A stretch of 64,000 bases of DNA, taken from positions 62,001-126,000 of the forward strand of contig JAVZOV010000003.1 of the NCBI GenBank assembly GCA_038881895.1, in the 5' to 3' direction. Both the position numbers and the translations under genes were made by a program. Positions 8,595-16,681 of the stretch are shown here, piece by piece. Source of the stretch: Thermoprotei archaeon (lineage in GTDB: Archaea; Thermoproteota; Thermoprotei; Gearchaeales; WAQG01). Position 1 is the first letter of the stretch. The number at the start of each line of letters is the position of its first letter. A model generated the notes under the pieces. The model did no database searches. It saw only the letters and a program-made list of their open reading frames with translations, and was not told the DNA's origin.

Positions 8595-8604
8595 AGATAA
8601 ATAT
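8595..8604 (+). promoter_or_regulatory. TATA box for the class V aminotransferase
   Basis: AGATAAATAT-like sequence about 30 bases before the ATG at 8635. This fits leaderless transcription and supports that ATG rather than the upstream TTG at 8605. Confidence 0.45.
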
Positions 8605-8634
8605 TTGTTTTTTGTTGGATGTTTGGTGTTATGT

Positions 8635-9789
8635 ATGTCTGTTGGGGAGAAGTTGATAATGTTGCCTGGCCCAACGAATGTGCCTTCTCGTGTTCTTCTT
8701 GCCATGTCAAGACCTGTTATTAATCACAGAGGTCAAGAGTTTCATGTGCTTTATAATGATATTCAGGAGAAAATAAAGAAGGTTTATGAGACTGAGAATA
8801 TTGTAATTATTCTTTCTGCGTCCGGTACTGGTGGTGTTGAATTTGCTACTTTTAACTTTTTGGGTCGCGGTGATCGCGTTGTGGTTCCTATATTAGGTGA
8901 GTTCAGCGAGAGACTTGCTGAAGCTGTTGAGAGAGCTGGTGCTGAAGTGGTAAGGATTAGTGTTGAGTATGGAAGGGGTGTTACATTGGATCAAATAAGG
9001 AGTGTTGTGGAGCGTGATTCTGGTATCACAGCTATTGCTTTGGTTTTTAATGAGACGTCTACTGGTGTTTCTGTTTGGGATGTTGAAAGGATTGGTAGTT
9101 TTGCTCATGAAAGGGGGATTTTGTATATTGTGGATTCTATTTCCGCATTGGGTGGTGTTAAGCTACCTACTGATAGGGCTTACATTGATGTTCATATTGC
9201 TGGGAGTCAGAAGTGTATTGCAACGCCGCCTGGTCTATCATTTGTTTCTGTTAGTAAAGATGCTATTGAGAAGAGCAGGAGGCTTAAAGAGAGGAGAACG
9301 TATTATTTTGATTTAGAGTCTTACCTTAAGTTTCATGAACGTTCTGAGACTCCTTATACTCCTGCACTGCCTCTCTTTTTTGCTCTTGATGAAGCTCTTA
9401 CTATGATACTTGAAGAGGGTTTGGAGAATTATCATAAGCGTCATGAAATACTTTCTGCTGCTATGTATTCTGCCTTAGAGGCGTTAAACATACCTATAAT
9501 GCCTGAGAAGATGTTTAGGTCTAAGACTGTAGTTGCATCTAGAAAGTGGAATAATGTTGATACGAAACAATTGAGAAGAATAATGGAAGAGAAATATGGT
9601 GTTGTTGTGGCTGGAGAGATAGGTTCTATTAAGAATGTTGGTTTGAGGATAGGAGTTATGGGTATGGTGAACGCTGGGCATATAATTCGTACTGTTTCAG
9701 CATTAGAGGCCGCACTTATGGATATGAAGTTGATTGATCGTGTTGGTGCAGGTATTGAAGCTGCACTTAAAGTGATAAATAGTTATTAG
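8635..9789 (+). CDS. Class V aminotransferase, alanine/serine-glyoxylate type
   Basis: 384 residues from the ATG at 8635; an in-frame TTG at 8605 overlaps the TATA region and is unlikely. The N-terminal LPGPTNVPSRVLLAMSRP and NHRGQEF motifs are diagnostic of the small-chain AGXT/serine-pyruvate transaminase group. The PLP lysine is K193 in AGSQKCIATPPG, and the PLP-ring aspartate is in YIVDSISALGG. It would transfer an amino group from alanine or serine to glyoxylate or pyruvate in the cytosol. It lies upstream of trm5 with a short gap and divergent from the 2-hydroxyacid dehydrogenase/ThDP enzyme pair, which could form a glyoxylate/hydroxypyruvate module. Confidence 0.85.
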   Translation: MSVGEKLIMLPGPTNVPSRVLLAMSRPVINHRGQEFHVLYNDIQEKIKKVYETENIVIILSASGTGGVEFATFNFLGRGDRVVVPILGEFSERLAEAVERAGAEVVRISVEYGRGVTLDQIRSVVERDSGITAIALVFNETSTGVSVWDVERIGSFAHERGILYIVDSISALGGVKLPTDRAYIDVHIAGSQKCIATPPGLSFVSVSKDAIEKSRRLKERRTYYFDLESYLKFHERSETPYTPALPLFFALDEALTMILEEGLENYHKRHEILSAAMYSALEALNIPIMPEKMFRSKTVVASRKWNNVDTKQLRRIMEEKYGVVVAGEIGSIKNVGLRIGVMGMVNAGHIIRTVSALEAALMDMKLIDRVGAGIEAALKVINSY

Positions 9790-9821
9790 TTTTTTTATAT
9801 TTCTAAGTTTAGTGGGAAGTT

Positions 9822-10898
9822 GTGTGCGGTGAAGAGTCTAAAAAGGGGTTGAAAGTACCGAAGGTTTATGCGGAAGATGTTAGGTTGTGGTTGTATAAGA
9901 ACGGCTTAATCGATCGAATGTATAATCCGATTCGAGAAGGTGATTACATAATATTTCCATTGATAGGTAAACTTGAGGTTAATCAGATAGAGTATTTATC
10001 TAGGTTTAATGTTGAACTTGTTGATCGTGTTTTTTCAAAGCGTGAGGTTGTTCCAAAGAGTCTCTATGATGTCTTGGAGAGGAGTCTCACTAGTGCTGAG
10101 TTAGCTCTTGTCCCTGGTTCTATTGATATAATTGGCGAGATTGCACTTATTGAGATACCTGATGAGTTGTGGTCTAAGGTTGAACTGATTGGTAAGGCTG
10201 TGATGCATGTTCATAAAAATGTTCGTGCTGTTTATGCCAAGAGATCTGTGCGTGGTGTCTATAGAGTTCGGGATCTTAAGTTTATAATAGGTGAGCCTAT
10301 AACTGAAACTTTGCATAAGGAGTATGGTGCTCGCTTTCTGGTTGATGTTACTAAGGCTTTTTTTGATCCTAGATTGAGCTGGGAGCATAATAGGGTTGCA
10401 AATTTAGTGAAGAAAGGAGAAGTTGTTGTTGATATGTTTTCTGGTGTTGGTCCTTTTGCTATACAAATTGCTCGAAAGGTTGATTGTAAAGTGTATGCTA
10501 TTGACTTGAATCCTGATGCTTATAATTATCTTGTTGAAAATATTGAATTAAATAAGGTTAGTGATAAAGTAGTGCCGATTCATGGTGATGCCCGTGTGAT
10601 CATTCAAGAGATGCTGCGTAATGTTGCTGATAGGGTGATAATGAATCATCCATCCCAATCTCATGAGTTTTTATCCTCAGCATGCATGGCTTTAAAATCT
10701 AATGGTGTGATTCATTTTTATAGTTTCCAAAGCGAGCCTAATCCTGTAGAGAAGGCTGTAAGGTTATTTAATAATAGTATTAATGGGGTTGGTTGTAAGG
10801 TTAAAAAAATTATGTATTCGCGTAAGGTTAAGTCGACCGCTCCTCACGAGTATTTGGTTGTATTAGATGTTGAGGTTATAAAATTACTTAATGGGTAA
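9822..10898 (+). CDS. trm5: tRNA (guanine37-N1)-methyltransferase Trm5
   Basis: 358 residues, GTG start. Trm5 places N1-methyl on G37 next to the anticodon using SAM, and in archaea it also starts wyosine synthesis. The protein has the Trm5 layout: an N-terminal beta/alpha domain, the FFDPRLSWEHNRV segment, SAM motif I VVDMFSGVGPF (about 204-214), motif II YAIDLNPDA, and the catalytic region RVIMNHPSQSHEF, where most relatives read NLP rather than NHP. The Rossmann core is complete. Its 3' end overlaps the end of the convergent proteasome gene by 15 bases. Confidence 0.9.
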   Translation: MCGEESKKGLKVPKVYAEDVRLWLYKNGLIDRMYNPIREGDYIIFPLIGKLEVNQIEYLSRFNVELVDRVFSKREVVPKSLYDVLERSLTSAELALVPGSIDIIGEIALIEIPDELWSKVELIGKAVMHVHKNVRAVYAKRSVRGVYRVRDLKFIIGEPITETLHKEYGARFLVDVTKAFFDPRLSWEHNRVANLVKKGEVVVDMFSGVGPFAIQIARKVDCKVYAIDLNPDAYNYLVENIELNKVSDKVVPIHGDARVIIQEMLRNVADRVIMNHPSQSHEFLSSACMALKSNGVIHFYSFQSEPNPVEKAVRLFNNSINGVGCKVKKIMYSRKVKSTAPHEYLVVLDVEVIKLLNG

Positions 10899-11489
10899 GA
10901 ATTTTTCTTCTGCACCGTCTTTTGTTATAATGATTAAGTCTACGCCGTCACCTGATAATACATCTCTTTCGCACGCTAGTTTTACACTCTTGTAGGCTAG
11001 ATTCTCTGCTTCTTCTTTTGTTATGTTTTCTTTGTAGGATCCTTCGATTACGCTGATTGCTAATTCCGCACCGGTCCCGAGCGTTGCATACTTGTCTTCT
11101 ATGAGTGATCCTAATGGGTCTAGGACGTATATGTGGGGACCGGTGGCATCTACACCACCCACTATGATTGATGTGTAGTAGGGGAATAATTTGTTACTGT
11201 AAAGTATGTTGGAGAGTAGTTTTGCTGCTGCTTTTGTGCTGGGTTCTCTTTTGTTTGTTAACTCATATATTTTTAATTCTGCGCTTAACGTTCTTGATAT
11301 AGCTTGCATGTCTGCTATTATGCCTGCCACTCCGATGTAGATCTTGTTGGTTATTTTGAAAAGTTTTTTTCCTCCTCTACTCATTAAACTTGGACCTAGT
11401 GTTACGCGTTTTTCTGCAGCAATCACAATGCCATCTTTAAACGTTAAGCCAACTACCGTGGCACCTGTAATTTCTTCTTGTTGGGCCAT
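10884..11489 (-). CDS. psmB: Proteasome beta subunit, non-catalytic type (Thr1 replaced by Ala)
   Basis: 201 residues of the 20S proteasome beta fold. Alignment by eye with active beta subunits puts A10 (in TGATVVGL) at the position of the catalytic N-terminal Thr. The other catalytic-site residues are kept: E17 equivalent in AAEKR and K33 equivalent in RGGKKLF. The SGDGVDLI motif near the C-terminus is normal. Thermoproteota such as Sulfolobus have such an inactive beta paralog that assembles with an active one, so a second, catalytic psmB is expected elsewhere in the genome. It lies convergent with trm5 and is probably transcribed alone. Confidence 0.88.
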   Translation of the reverse strand: MAQQEEITGATVVGLTFKDGIVIAAEKRVTLGPSLMSRGGKKLFKITNKIYIGVAGIIADMQAISRTLSAELKIYELTNKREPSTKAAAKLLSNILYSNKLFPYYTSIIVGGVDATGPHIYVLDPLGSLIEDKYATLGTGAELAISVIEGSYKENITKEEAENLAYKSVKLACERDVLSGDGVDLIIITKDGAEEKFLPIK

Positions 11490-11562
11490 ATCAGTATCGA
11501 TTTATAAAATGTTCAAGAATATATAAACTTCTCTATTTTATATTATTTACGAGGTAAAAAAT

Positions 11563-12549
11563 GTGAATCCATTCGAACAAATGCCTATGATACCTGAACC
11601 AGATGAGTTGATCGAGATCGCATTAGGTAGAGCAAACCGAGCTTCTATTCAACAAATTAGAGATCGTGATCTTTATACAAGAAGGTTGTTAGTTAAAAAG
11701 CTTGTAATTAGTTATGATTATGTAGAAAATAAGTTAAAAGTTATTAGGGATTGGTATAGAAGTCTCGGTGACATTAGTGCTTTTTATGATGAGCTATTAG
11801 ATGTTATAATTGGGAGAGAGAAATTCAAAAATTCTATTGAGAGAGTTATCGGTATACTGCCTAGTATAAGGAAATTACGTAGAACATACGTGAGTAAGAT
11901 TAAAAGATCACAGAATCCTAGAGAGGATTGGCGTGAAGGTATTGGAAGATTGTCATCAATAATAAAGAGGAGGAAAGAAGCGTTCAGGATATTGTCTGAT
12001 GCTCGTGTTAAATTATCACTACTTCCATCGATAGACAATAATTATCCTTTAATAGTGGTTGGTGGTCCTCCAAACGTTGGAAAATCTAGTCTTGTAAACG
12101 CAATATCTACTGCAAGGACAAAGGTAGCGTCTTATCCTTTTACTACAAGAAAGATTGCGATTGGTCATATAAAGGCTGGTTCAAAAGTAATACAAATAAT
12201 GGATACTCCAGGGCTACTTGATAGGCCGTTAAGTGAAAGAAATCCGATTGAACTTCAGGCAATAACAGCTTTAAAGCATGCTACTGCTATGATAATATTC
12301 ATGTTGGATCCAAGCGAAACCTGTGGTTATCCTATAGATTATCAATTAAACGTGTTAGAGAGTGTTAAAGAAATATTCAAAACTGATTTTATGATAGTAT
12401 TGAACAAGATTGATCTATGTAACAATGATAAGATTAATTATGTAAGGGAACAGTTAAAAATGAAAAAGTATGCAGATCCTCTAGAAATTTCTGTTAAATT
12501 AGGGACAAATATTGATAAACTAAAAGAGTTGATAGTTAGAAAGTTCTAA
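11563..12549 (+). CDS. NOG1-like GTP-binding protein
   Basis: 328 residues. A helical N-terminal domain (1-155, rich in Arg/Lys) resembles the NOG1 N-terminal bundle. It is followed by a translational-type G domain: G1 GGPPNVGKSS (167-176), G2 TTRK, G3 DTPGLLD (214-220), G4 NKID. NOG1 family GTPases join the pre-large ribosomal subunit and act in its assembly. The archaeal version lacks the long eukaryotic C-terminal tail, as here. GTG start, preceded by an AT-rich promoter-like stretch. Confidence 0.82.
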   Translation: MNPFEQMPMIPEPDELIEIALGRANRASIQQIRDRDLYTRRLLVKKLVISYDYVENKLKVIRDWYRSLGDISAFYDELLDVIIGREKFKNSIERVIGILPSIRKLRRTYVSKIKRSQNPREDWREGIGRLSSIIKRRKEAFRILSDARVKLSLLPSIDNNYPLIVVGGPPNVGKSSLVNAISTARTKVASYPFTTRKIAIGHIKAGSKVIQIMDTPGLLDRPLSERNPIELQAITALKHATAMIIFMLDPSETCGYPIDYQLNVLESVKEIFKTDFMIVLNKIDLCNNDKINYVREQLKMKKYADPLEISVKLGTNIDKLKELIVRKF

Positions 12550-12728
12550 GACTTAATGTTCTCGTGGTTAAGTTAATAAAATTGACACATGACTTGAACA
12601 TTACTTTAAGCTTATTGATTGTATCTTATGGTTTTAAAATAGATTTTTTAATACTTTCTATTTACAACTGAAAACCTCGTCCTTCAAAGTGGAAAAGAAG
12701 TCAATTCTCTCGCTTCAAGAGTGAATCT

Positions 12729-13796
12729 TTACGTGAATCCTATGCCTTTAACTTCTATTATAGATGGTTTATTTAATTCTCCTTGGACTTTAAATTCACC
12801 ACCCAAGATCTGTTTTGTGATATATATACATGTGTATGCATGTAAGCTGAAATTACTAACCTTAATTTTGGAGGTGCCGTTTGCTAATGCCATCCATGGT
12901 ATTAGTTGGTCGCCCATGTGTACATCTACTGTTGCACTGTTTTTTATCTCATTCATAAGTTTTAAGGCTGCTTCTTCACCAACTTTCTCTGCAGGTTTTC
13001 CCTTTTCTCCTAAAGCATCACTACCTATTATCACATCCTTATCAGTTTCGGCGAATAATACTATAAAGGTTCCTGGACTTAGTACATTATCAACTTCAGG
13101 TCCAGAATATATAACGTTAATATTAATGTTTATGTCTCCTAAATGTTCGCGTAAAATTTTTTCTGCCGATTGGGCTTGTCTCTTTGCAATATGGGATGGT
13201 AATCTTGCGGAGAGAGAAATACCTCTGATTTGCTGGACGTTTCCCTGTTCTGTTAGTTCTATTGGTTTGAGTTGAGAGACAGGATAGACTGTTATGTTAA
13301 CTATTCCTCCACCTTTGGGGTAAAATCCATGTTTTATAATTTTTATTTCTGCTTTTAATCCCATTCTAGAGAGTAGAGGTAATAAAACTTTCTCAATGTA
13401 TGTTATTGGTGGAGACCATGGTACTGCTGTTCCACCTTTTAAAGTAACGTTGACTGGTGTTTTTGTAAACGCTAGAACTGGTAATAATGCTTGGAGTACA
13501 AGACTTACAGATCCGGCTGTGCCAATGTCAAAAATAAAATTGCCTGATGATATGCCCCTTGGTATAAATCTAATTTTTGTGGAACCTACTTCTAATCCCT
13601 CCACATGTGCATTAACTAAAGATGCTACAGCCTTAACTGCGGTGAGGTGTTGTGGTCTTAATCCTGGAGGATCACGTTTCATTCTTATGTTGATTATTTC
13701 AATAGGTTTTTTTGCCAATGCGGCTAATCCAACTGCTACTCTTAATATTTGTCCTCCACCTTCTCCAAATGATCCATCAATGAGTATCATCGCCAA
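12729..13796 (-). CDS. rtcA: RNA 3'-terminal phosphate cyclase RtcA
   Basis: 355 residues. RtcA converts a 3'-phosphate end of RNA to a 2',3'-cyclic phosphate through an AMP-histidine intermediate. Visible signatures: DGSFGEGGGQILR at the N-terminus, RMKRDPPGLRPQH, the glycine-rich GTAGSVSLVLQ, and the adenylated histidine in VDVHMGDQLIPW. It is full length. It follows the SAM hydrolase gene by 9 bases on the same strand, so the two are likely co-transcribed. A functional link between them is not obvious. Confidence 0.92.
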   Translation of the reverse strand: MAMILIDGSFGEGGGQILRVAVGLAALAKKPIEIINIRMKRDPPGLRPQHLTAVKAVASLVNAHVEGLEVGSTKIRFIPRGISSGNFIFDIGTAGSVSLVLQALLPVLAFTKTPVNVTLKGGTAVPWSPPITYIEKVLLPLLSRMGLKAEIKIIKHGFYPKGGGIVNITVYPVSQLKPIELTEQGNVQQIRGISLSARLPSHIAKRQAQSAEKILREHLGDINININVIYSGPEVDNVLSPGTFIVLFAETDKDVIIGSDALGEKGKPAEKVGEEAALKLMNEIKNSATVDVHMGDQLIPWMALANGTSKIKVSNFSLHAYTCIYITKQILGGEFKVQGELNKPSIIEVKGIGFT

Positions 13797-13805
13797 TCTT
13801 TCCAG

Positions 13806-14606
13806 TTATAATTTTCTAATTCTTATACTATCTCCTATATTAAGTTTAAGAAAGAGTGCAGCATTACCTTGATTTATTGCTAATTCTAAATAATCAAAGC
13901 TATTCACGACAAATAATAACGAATTTCGTTCTGAATATCCATAACTTTCTAATAACGGTATCTTGTATTCATCATCACCAATTCTAACTAAGAAATTGTC
14001 ACCAACTTGCCACCCTAATTTAGAAAGAAAGTTCACATCAATATCGAGTGTTAAATTACCAAACATGTCAATATACAATATGTGTGTTTCAACAAAGTCA
14101 TCATGCACACGAGGTTTTGGTAGATCAGTCTTTATGTATCTAGTTGTTTCAGGGCCTATTTCAATCGGACTCACGCCTAATGATAAATAAGCAGCTACTG
14201 GGGCAAAGATATCTCTGCCATGAAACGTTCTCGATATTTGTGGACGCATGTAAAGTTTGTTGATAATTTTATGAACCGATAATATGCCATCTCTATTGGC
14301 TGTAGGATAAAGCAAACCGTTATCAGGTCCTACATAAAATCCACGTTTGGTTCTGAAAATTAATTCATTCCTACTTGTTCCTACACCAGGATCTACAACT
14401 CCAACCAATATTGAATCTTTTGGTAAAAATTTAGAAACTGAGTAGAGTAGAAACGCTCCGACAGTTATATTGTGCGCAGGAACACTGTGTGTTATATCAA
14501 TAATTTTTGCTTCAGGGTTTATAGAATATATTACAGCCTTCATTTCACCAACATACGGACTATCAACGCCAAAATCTGTGAGAAGAGCAATAATCTTTAA
14601 GTTCAC
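13806..14606 (-). CDS. SAM hydroxide adenosyltransferase (SAM hydrolase, DUF62)
   Basis: 266 residues. The family uses water to split S-adenosylmethionine into adenosine and methionine and is related to fluorinases and chlorinases. Visible motifs are LLTDFGVDSPYVGEMK at the N-terminus (catalytic Asp region), VDPGVGTSRNEL, YVGPDNGLLYP, TFHGRDIFAPVAA, and DMFGNLTLDID. No halide-binding loop insertion is seen. It is the first gene of a two-gene unit with rtcA. Upstream is an AT-rich promoter region of about 70 bases. Confidence 0.88.
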   Translation of the reverse strand: MNLKIIALLTDFGVDSPYVGEMKAVIYSINPEAKIIDITHSVPAHNITVGAFLLYSVSKFLPKDSILVGVVDPGVGTSRNELIFRTKRGFYVGPDNGLLYPTANRDGILSVHKIINKLYMRPQISRTFHGRDIFAPVAAYLSLGVSPIEIGPETTRYIKTDLPKPRVHDDFVETHILYIDMFGNLTLDIDVNFLSKLGWQVGDNFLVRIGDDEYKIPLLESYGYSERNSLLFVVNSFDYLELAINQGNAALFLKLNIGDSIRIRKL

Positions 14607-14678
14607 ACTATTTCTAAATATGATATGACTTAAAAACTTATATGAAAGTTATTCCTGCGATACTGGTAATGTTTCAGT

Positions 14679-15704
14679 CTATCTTTTAACGTATAACCAG
14701 CATGCTGCGTAGTGGTTTGATTCTACTTCTATGAGTGGTGGTTCCTCCTTCCTACAAATATCCATCACGAAAGGACACCTCGGATGAAAACGACAACCAG
14801 GCGGTATAGATGCTGCGCTTGGTATTTCACCTTGTATTGGGACTTCTCGCATTTTTGCTCGATTTGCTGGGTCGGGTTCTGGTACTGCAGAAATTAATGC
14901 CTGAGTGTATGGGTGTAATGGATTTTCTATAACTCTTGAAGCTTGCCCTAACTCAATTATTTTTCCAAGATACATTACAGATATTCTATCTGATATATAA
15001 CGTGCTACGGCTAAATCATGAGTAATGAATAGGTACGTTAGTCCGTATTTTTCTTTAAGGTTTAGCATGAGTTCTAGCGTTTCAGCTCTTATTGATACAT
15101 CAAGCATTGATACTGGTTCATCAGCTACAATGAACTTAGGTCGAAGTATTAATGCTCTAGCTATGGCTACTCTCTGTCTCTGTCCACCACTTAATTGGTG
15201 AGGGTATCGCCATAGAAATTCTTCAGGCGGGGTTAGCTTGACCTCCTCTAAAGCTTTTGCAACAAGCTCTTCTCTTTCCTTTGGATTGTTCAATTCTAAA
15301 GCATTACCATGAACTATGAGAGGTTCTTGAAGTATATCTGATATTGTGAATCTTGGATTAAGCGATGCATACGGATCTTGAAATATAATCTGTGCTTCTC
15401 TCCTGAATTTTTTTAGCTCTTCTTTGGATAAATGAGTTATGTCTCTCCCTTCAAACTTAATAGTTCCTCCTGTTGGTTCTATTAATTTTACTAACAATCG
15501 TCCGGTTGTAGTTTTTCCACATCCAGATTCCCCAACTAATGAAAACGTCTCTCCTTTCTCAATGTTAAGTGTTATATCATCTACTGCTCTCACATATCTT
15601 TGAGGTTCCCCTGTTAATATTGCTGTTAATCCTCTTCTCAATGGAAACCACTTTTTAAGATTCTTAACTTCAACTGTAGCAGTTATGGATTTTAATTCTG
15701 TCAT
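14679..15704 (-). CDS. Dipeptide/oligopeptide ABC transporter ATPase, DppF/OppF type
   Basis: 341 residues from the ATG at 15704, chosen because GGAGG (complement of 15712-15716) lies seven bases upstream. Walker A is GESGCGKTT, the signature is LSGGQRQRVAIARA, Walker B is KFIVADEPVSMLD, and the H-loop is FITHDLAV. The C-terminal oligopeptide-transporter domain has the cysteine set CRFHPRCPF...DIC...C. Its last part is encoded by a 114-bp stretch identical in DNA to the end of the preceding ATPase gene. This is the last gene of the five-gene transporter operon, and its product would power import together with the other ATPase. Confidence 0.88.
   Translation of the reverse strand: MTELKSITATVEVKNLKKWFPLRRGLTAILTGEPQRYVRAVDDITLNIEKGETFSLVGESGCGKTTTGRLLVKLIEPTGGTIKFEGRDITHLSKEELKKFRREAQIIFQDPYASLNPRFTISDILQEPLIVHGNALELNNPKEREELVAKALEEVKLTPPEEFLWRYPHQLSGGQRQRVAIARALILRPKFIVADEPVSMLDVSIRAETLELMLNLKEKYGLTYLFITHDLAVARYISDRISVMYLGKIIELGQASRVIENPLHPYTQALISAVPEPDPANRAKMREVPIQGEIPSAASIPPGCRFHPRCPFVMDICRKEEPPLIEVESNHYAACWLYVKR
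14692..14805. repeat. 114-bp perfect direct repeat, copy 1 (3' end of DppF-type gene)
   Basis: Bases 14692-14805 are identical to 15731-15844. They encode the cysteine-rich C-terminus of each ATPase (from about GCRFHP to AACWLY). The two genes are otherwise clearly diverged, so recent gene conversion or local recombination is the simplest cause. Confidence 0.9.
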
Positions 15705-15717
15705 CGTGCGCCCTCCT

Positions 15718-16680
15718 CTATTTACCTCCATATAACCAGCATGCTGCGTAGTGGTTTGATTCTACTTCTATGAGTGGTGGTTCCTCCTTCCTACAAATAT
15801 CCATCACGAAAGGACACCTCGGATGAAAACGACAACCAGGCGGTGGTGTTCTCAGATCAGGAGGAACACCAGGAATAAACTCAAGCTTTCTAATCTCTCC
15901 TCTGAGTCTGGGTATACTACCTAATAACTTTTTAGTATAAGGATGTAAAGGATTGTAGAAAATGCTTTCTGACTTTCCTATTTCAACTATTTTACCAGCA
16001 TACATTATAGCAGTCTTATGAGCCACTTCCGCTATGAGACTTAAATCATGCGTAATGAAAATTAATGAGAGGTTTAATTTAGTTTGTAACTCTTTTAGTA
16101 AGTTCATAATTTGCGCTTGCACAACAACATCTAATGCCGTCGTGGGTTCATCAGCAATTAACAGTGGTGGGTTTAGCATTAGAGCCATAGCGATAGCTAC
16201 TCTCTGTTTCATTCCTCCGCTAAGCTCATGCGGATATCTTTTAATAATCTCTGGGTTCAATCCTACTAGTTTCAACTTTTCTTCTGCTATACTAATAGCC
16301 TCAGTTTTATCCATTCCTTGATGGTAAATCAAAGGTTCTATCAGTTGATATCCTACAGTGTAAACTGGGTTTAACGAATTCATTGAACCCTGGAATACCA
16401 TTGAAATGCCCTTCCAGCGTACTTTTTTATTTAACTCACTCTCATCCATTTTAATTATATCTACATTTTGGAAAATGACCTCCCCACTGACGATTTTTCC
16501 TGGCGGTGGCACGAGACGTATTATTGATTGAGCTAGTGTACTTTTTCCACATCCTGATTCTCCAGCAATCCCTAGCGCTTCACCTTTTTCTACAGAAAAA
16601 CCGACGTTATCCACTGCTTTATTGATGCCCTTAGTAGTATGGTAATATGTTTTTAAATTTTTTACTTCTAGTAAAGCCAT
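15718..16680 (-). CDS. Dipeptide/oligopeptide ABC transporter ATPase, DppD/OppD type
   Basis: 320 residues. Walker A is GESGCGKSTLAQ, the signature is LSGGMKQRVAIAMA, Walker B is LLIADEPTTALD, and the H-loop is FITHDLSLI. The C-terminal CRFHPRCPF cysteine domain is typical of oligopeptide-family ATPases. The stop lies 13 bases before the start of the DppF-type gene. It follows the second permease gene directly. Like its partner it should act as half of the ATPase heterodimer at the inner face of the membrane. Confidence 0.88.
   Translation of the reverse strand: MALLEVKNLKTYYHTTKGINKAVDNVGFSVEKGEALGIAGESGCGKSTLAQSIIRLVPPPGKIVSGEVIFQNVDIIKMDESELNKKVRWKGISMVFQGSMNSLNPVYTVGYQLIEPLIYHQGMDKTEAISIAEEKLKLVGLNPEIIKRYPHELSGGMKQRVAIAMALMLNPPLLIADEPTTALDVVVQAQIMNLLKELQTKLNLSLIFITHDLSLIAEVAHKTAIMYAGKIVEIGKSESIFYNPLHPYTKKLLGSIPRLRGEIRKLEFIPGVPPDLRTPPPGCRFHPRCPFVMDICRKEEPPLIEVESNHYAACWLYGGK
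15731..15844. repeat. 114-bp perfect direct repeat, copy 2 (3' end of DppD-type gene)
   Basis: Identical to 14692-14805. The flanking bases differ on both sides (A versus G before, G versus A after), so the identity ends sharply inside coding sequence. Confidence 0.9.
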
Positions 16681-16681
16681 T

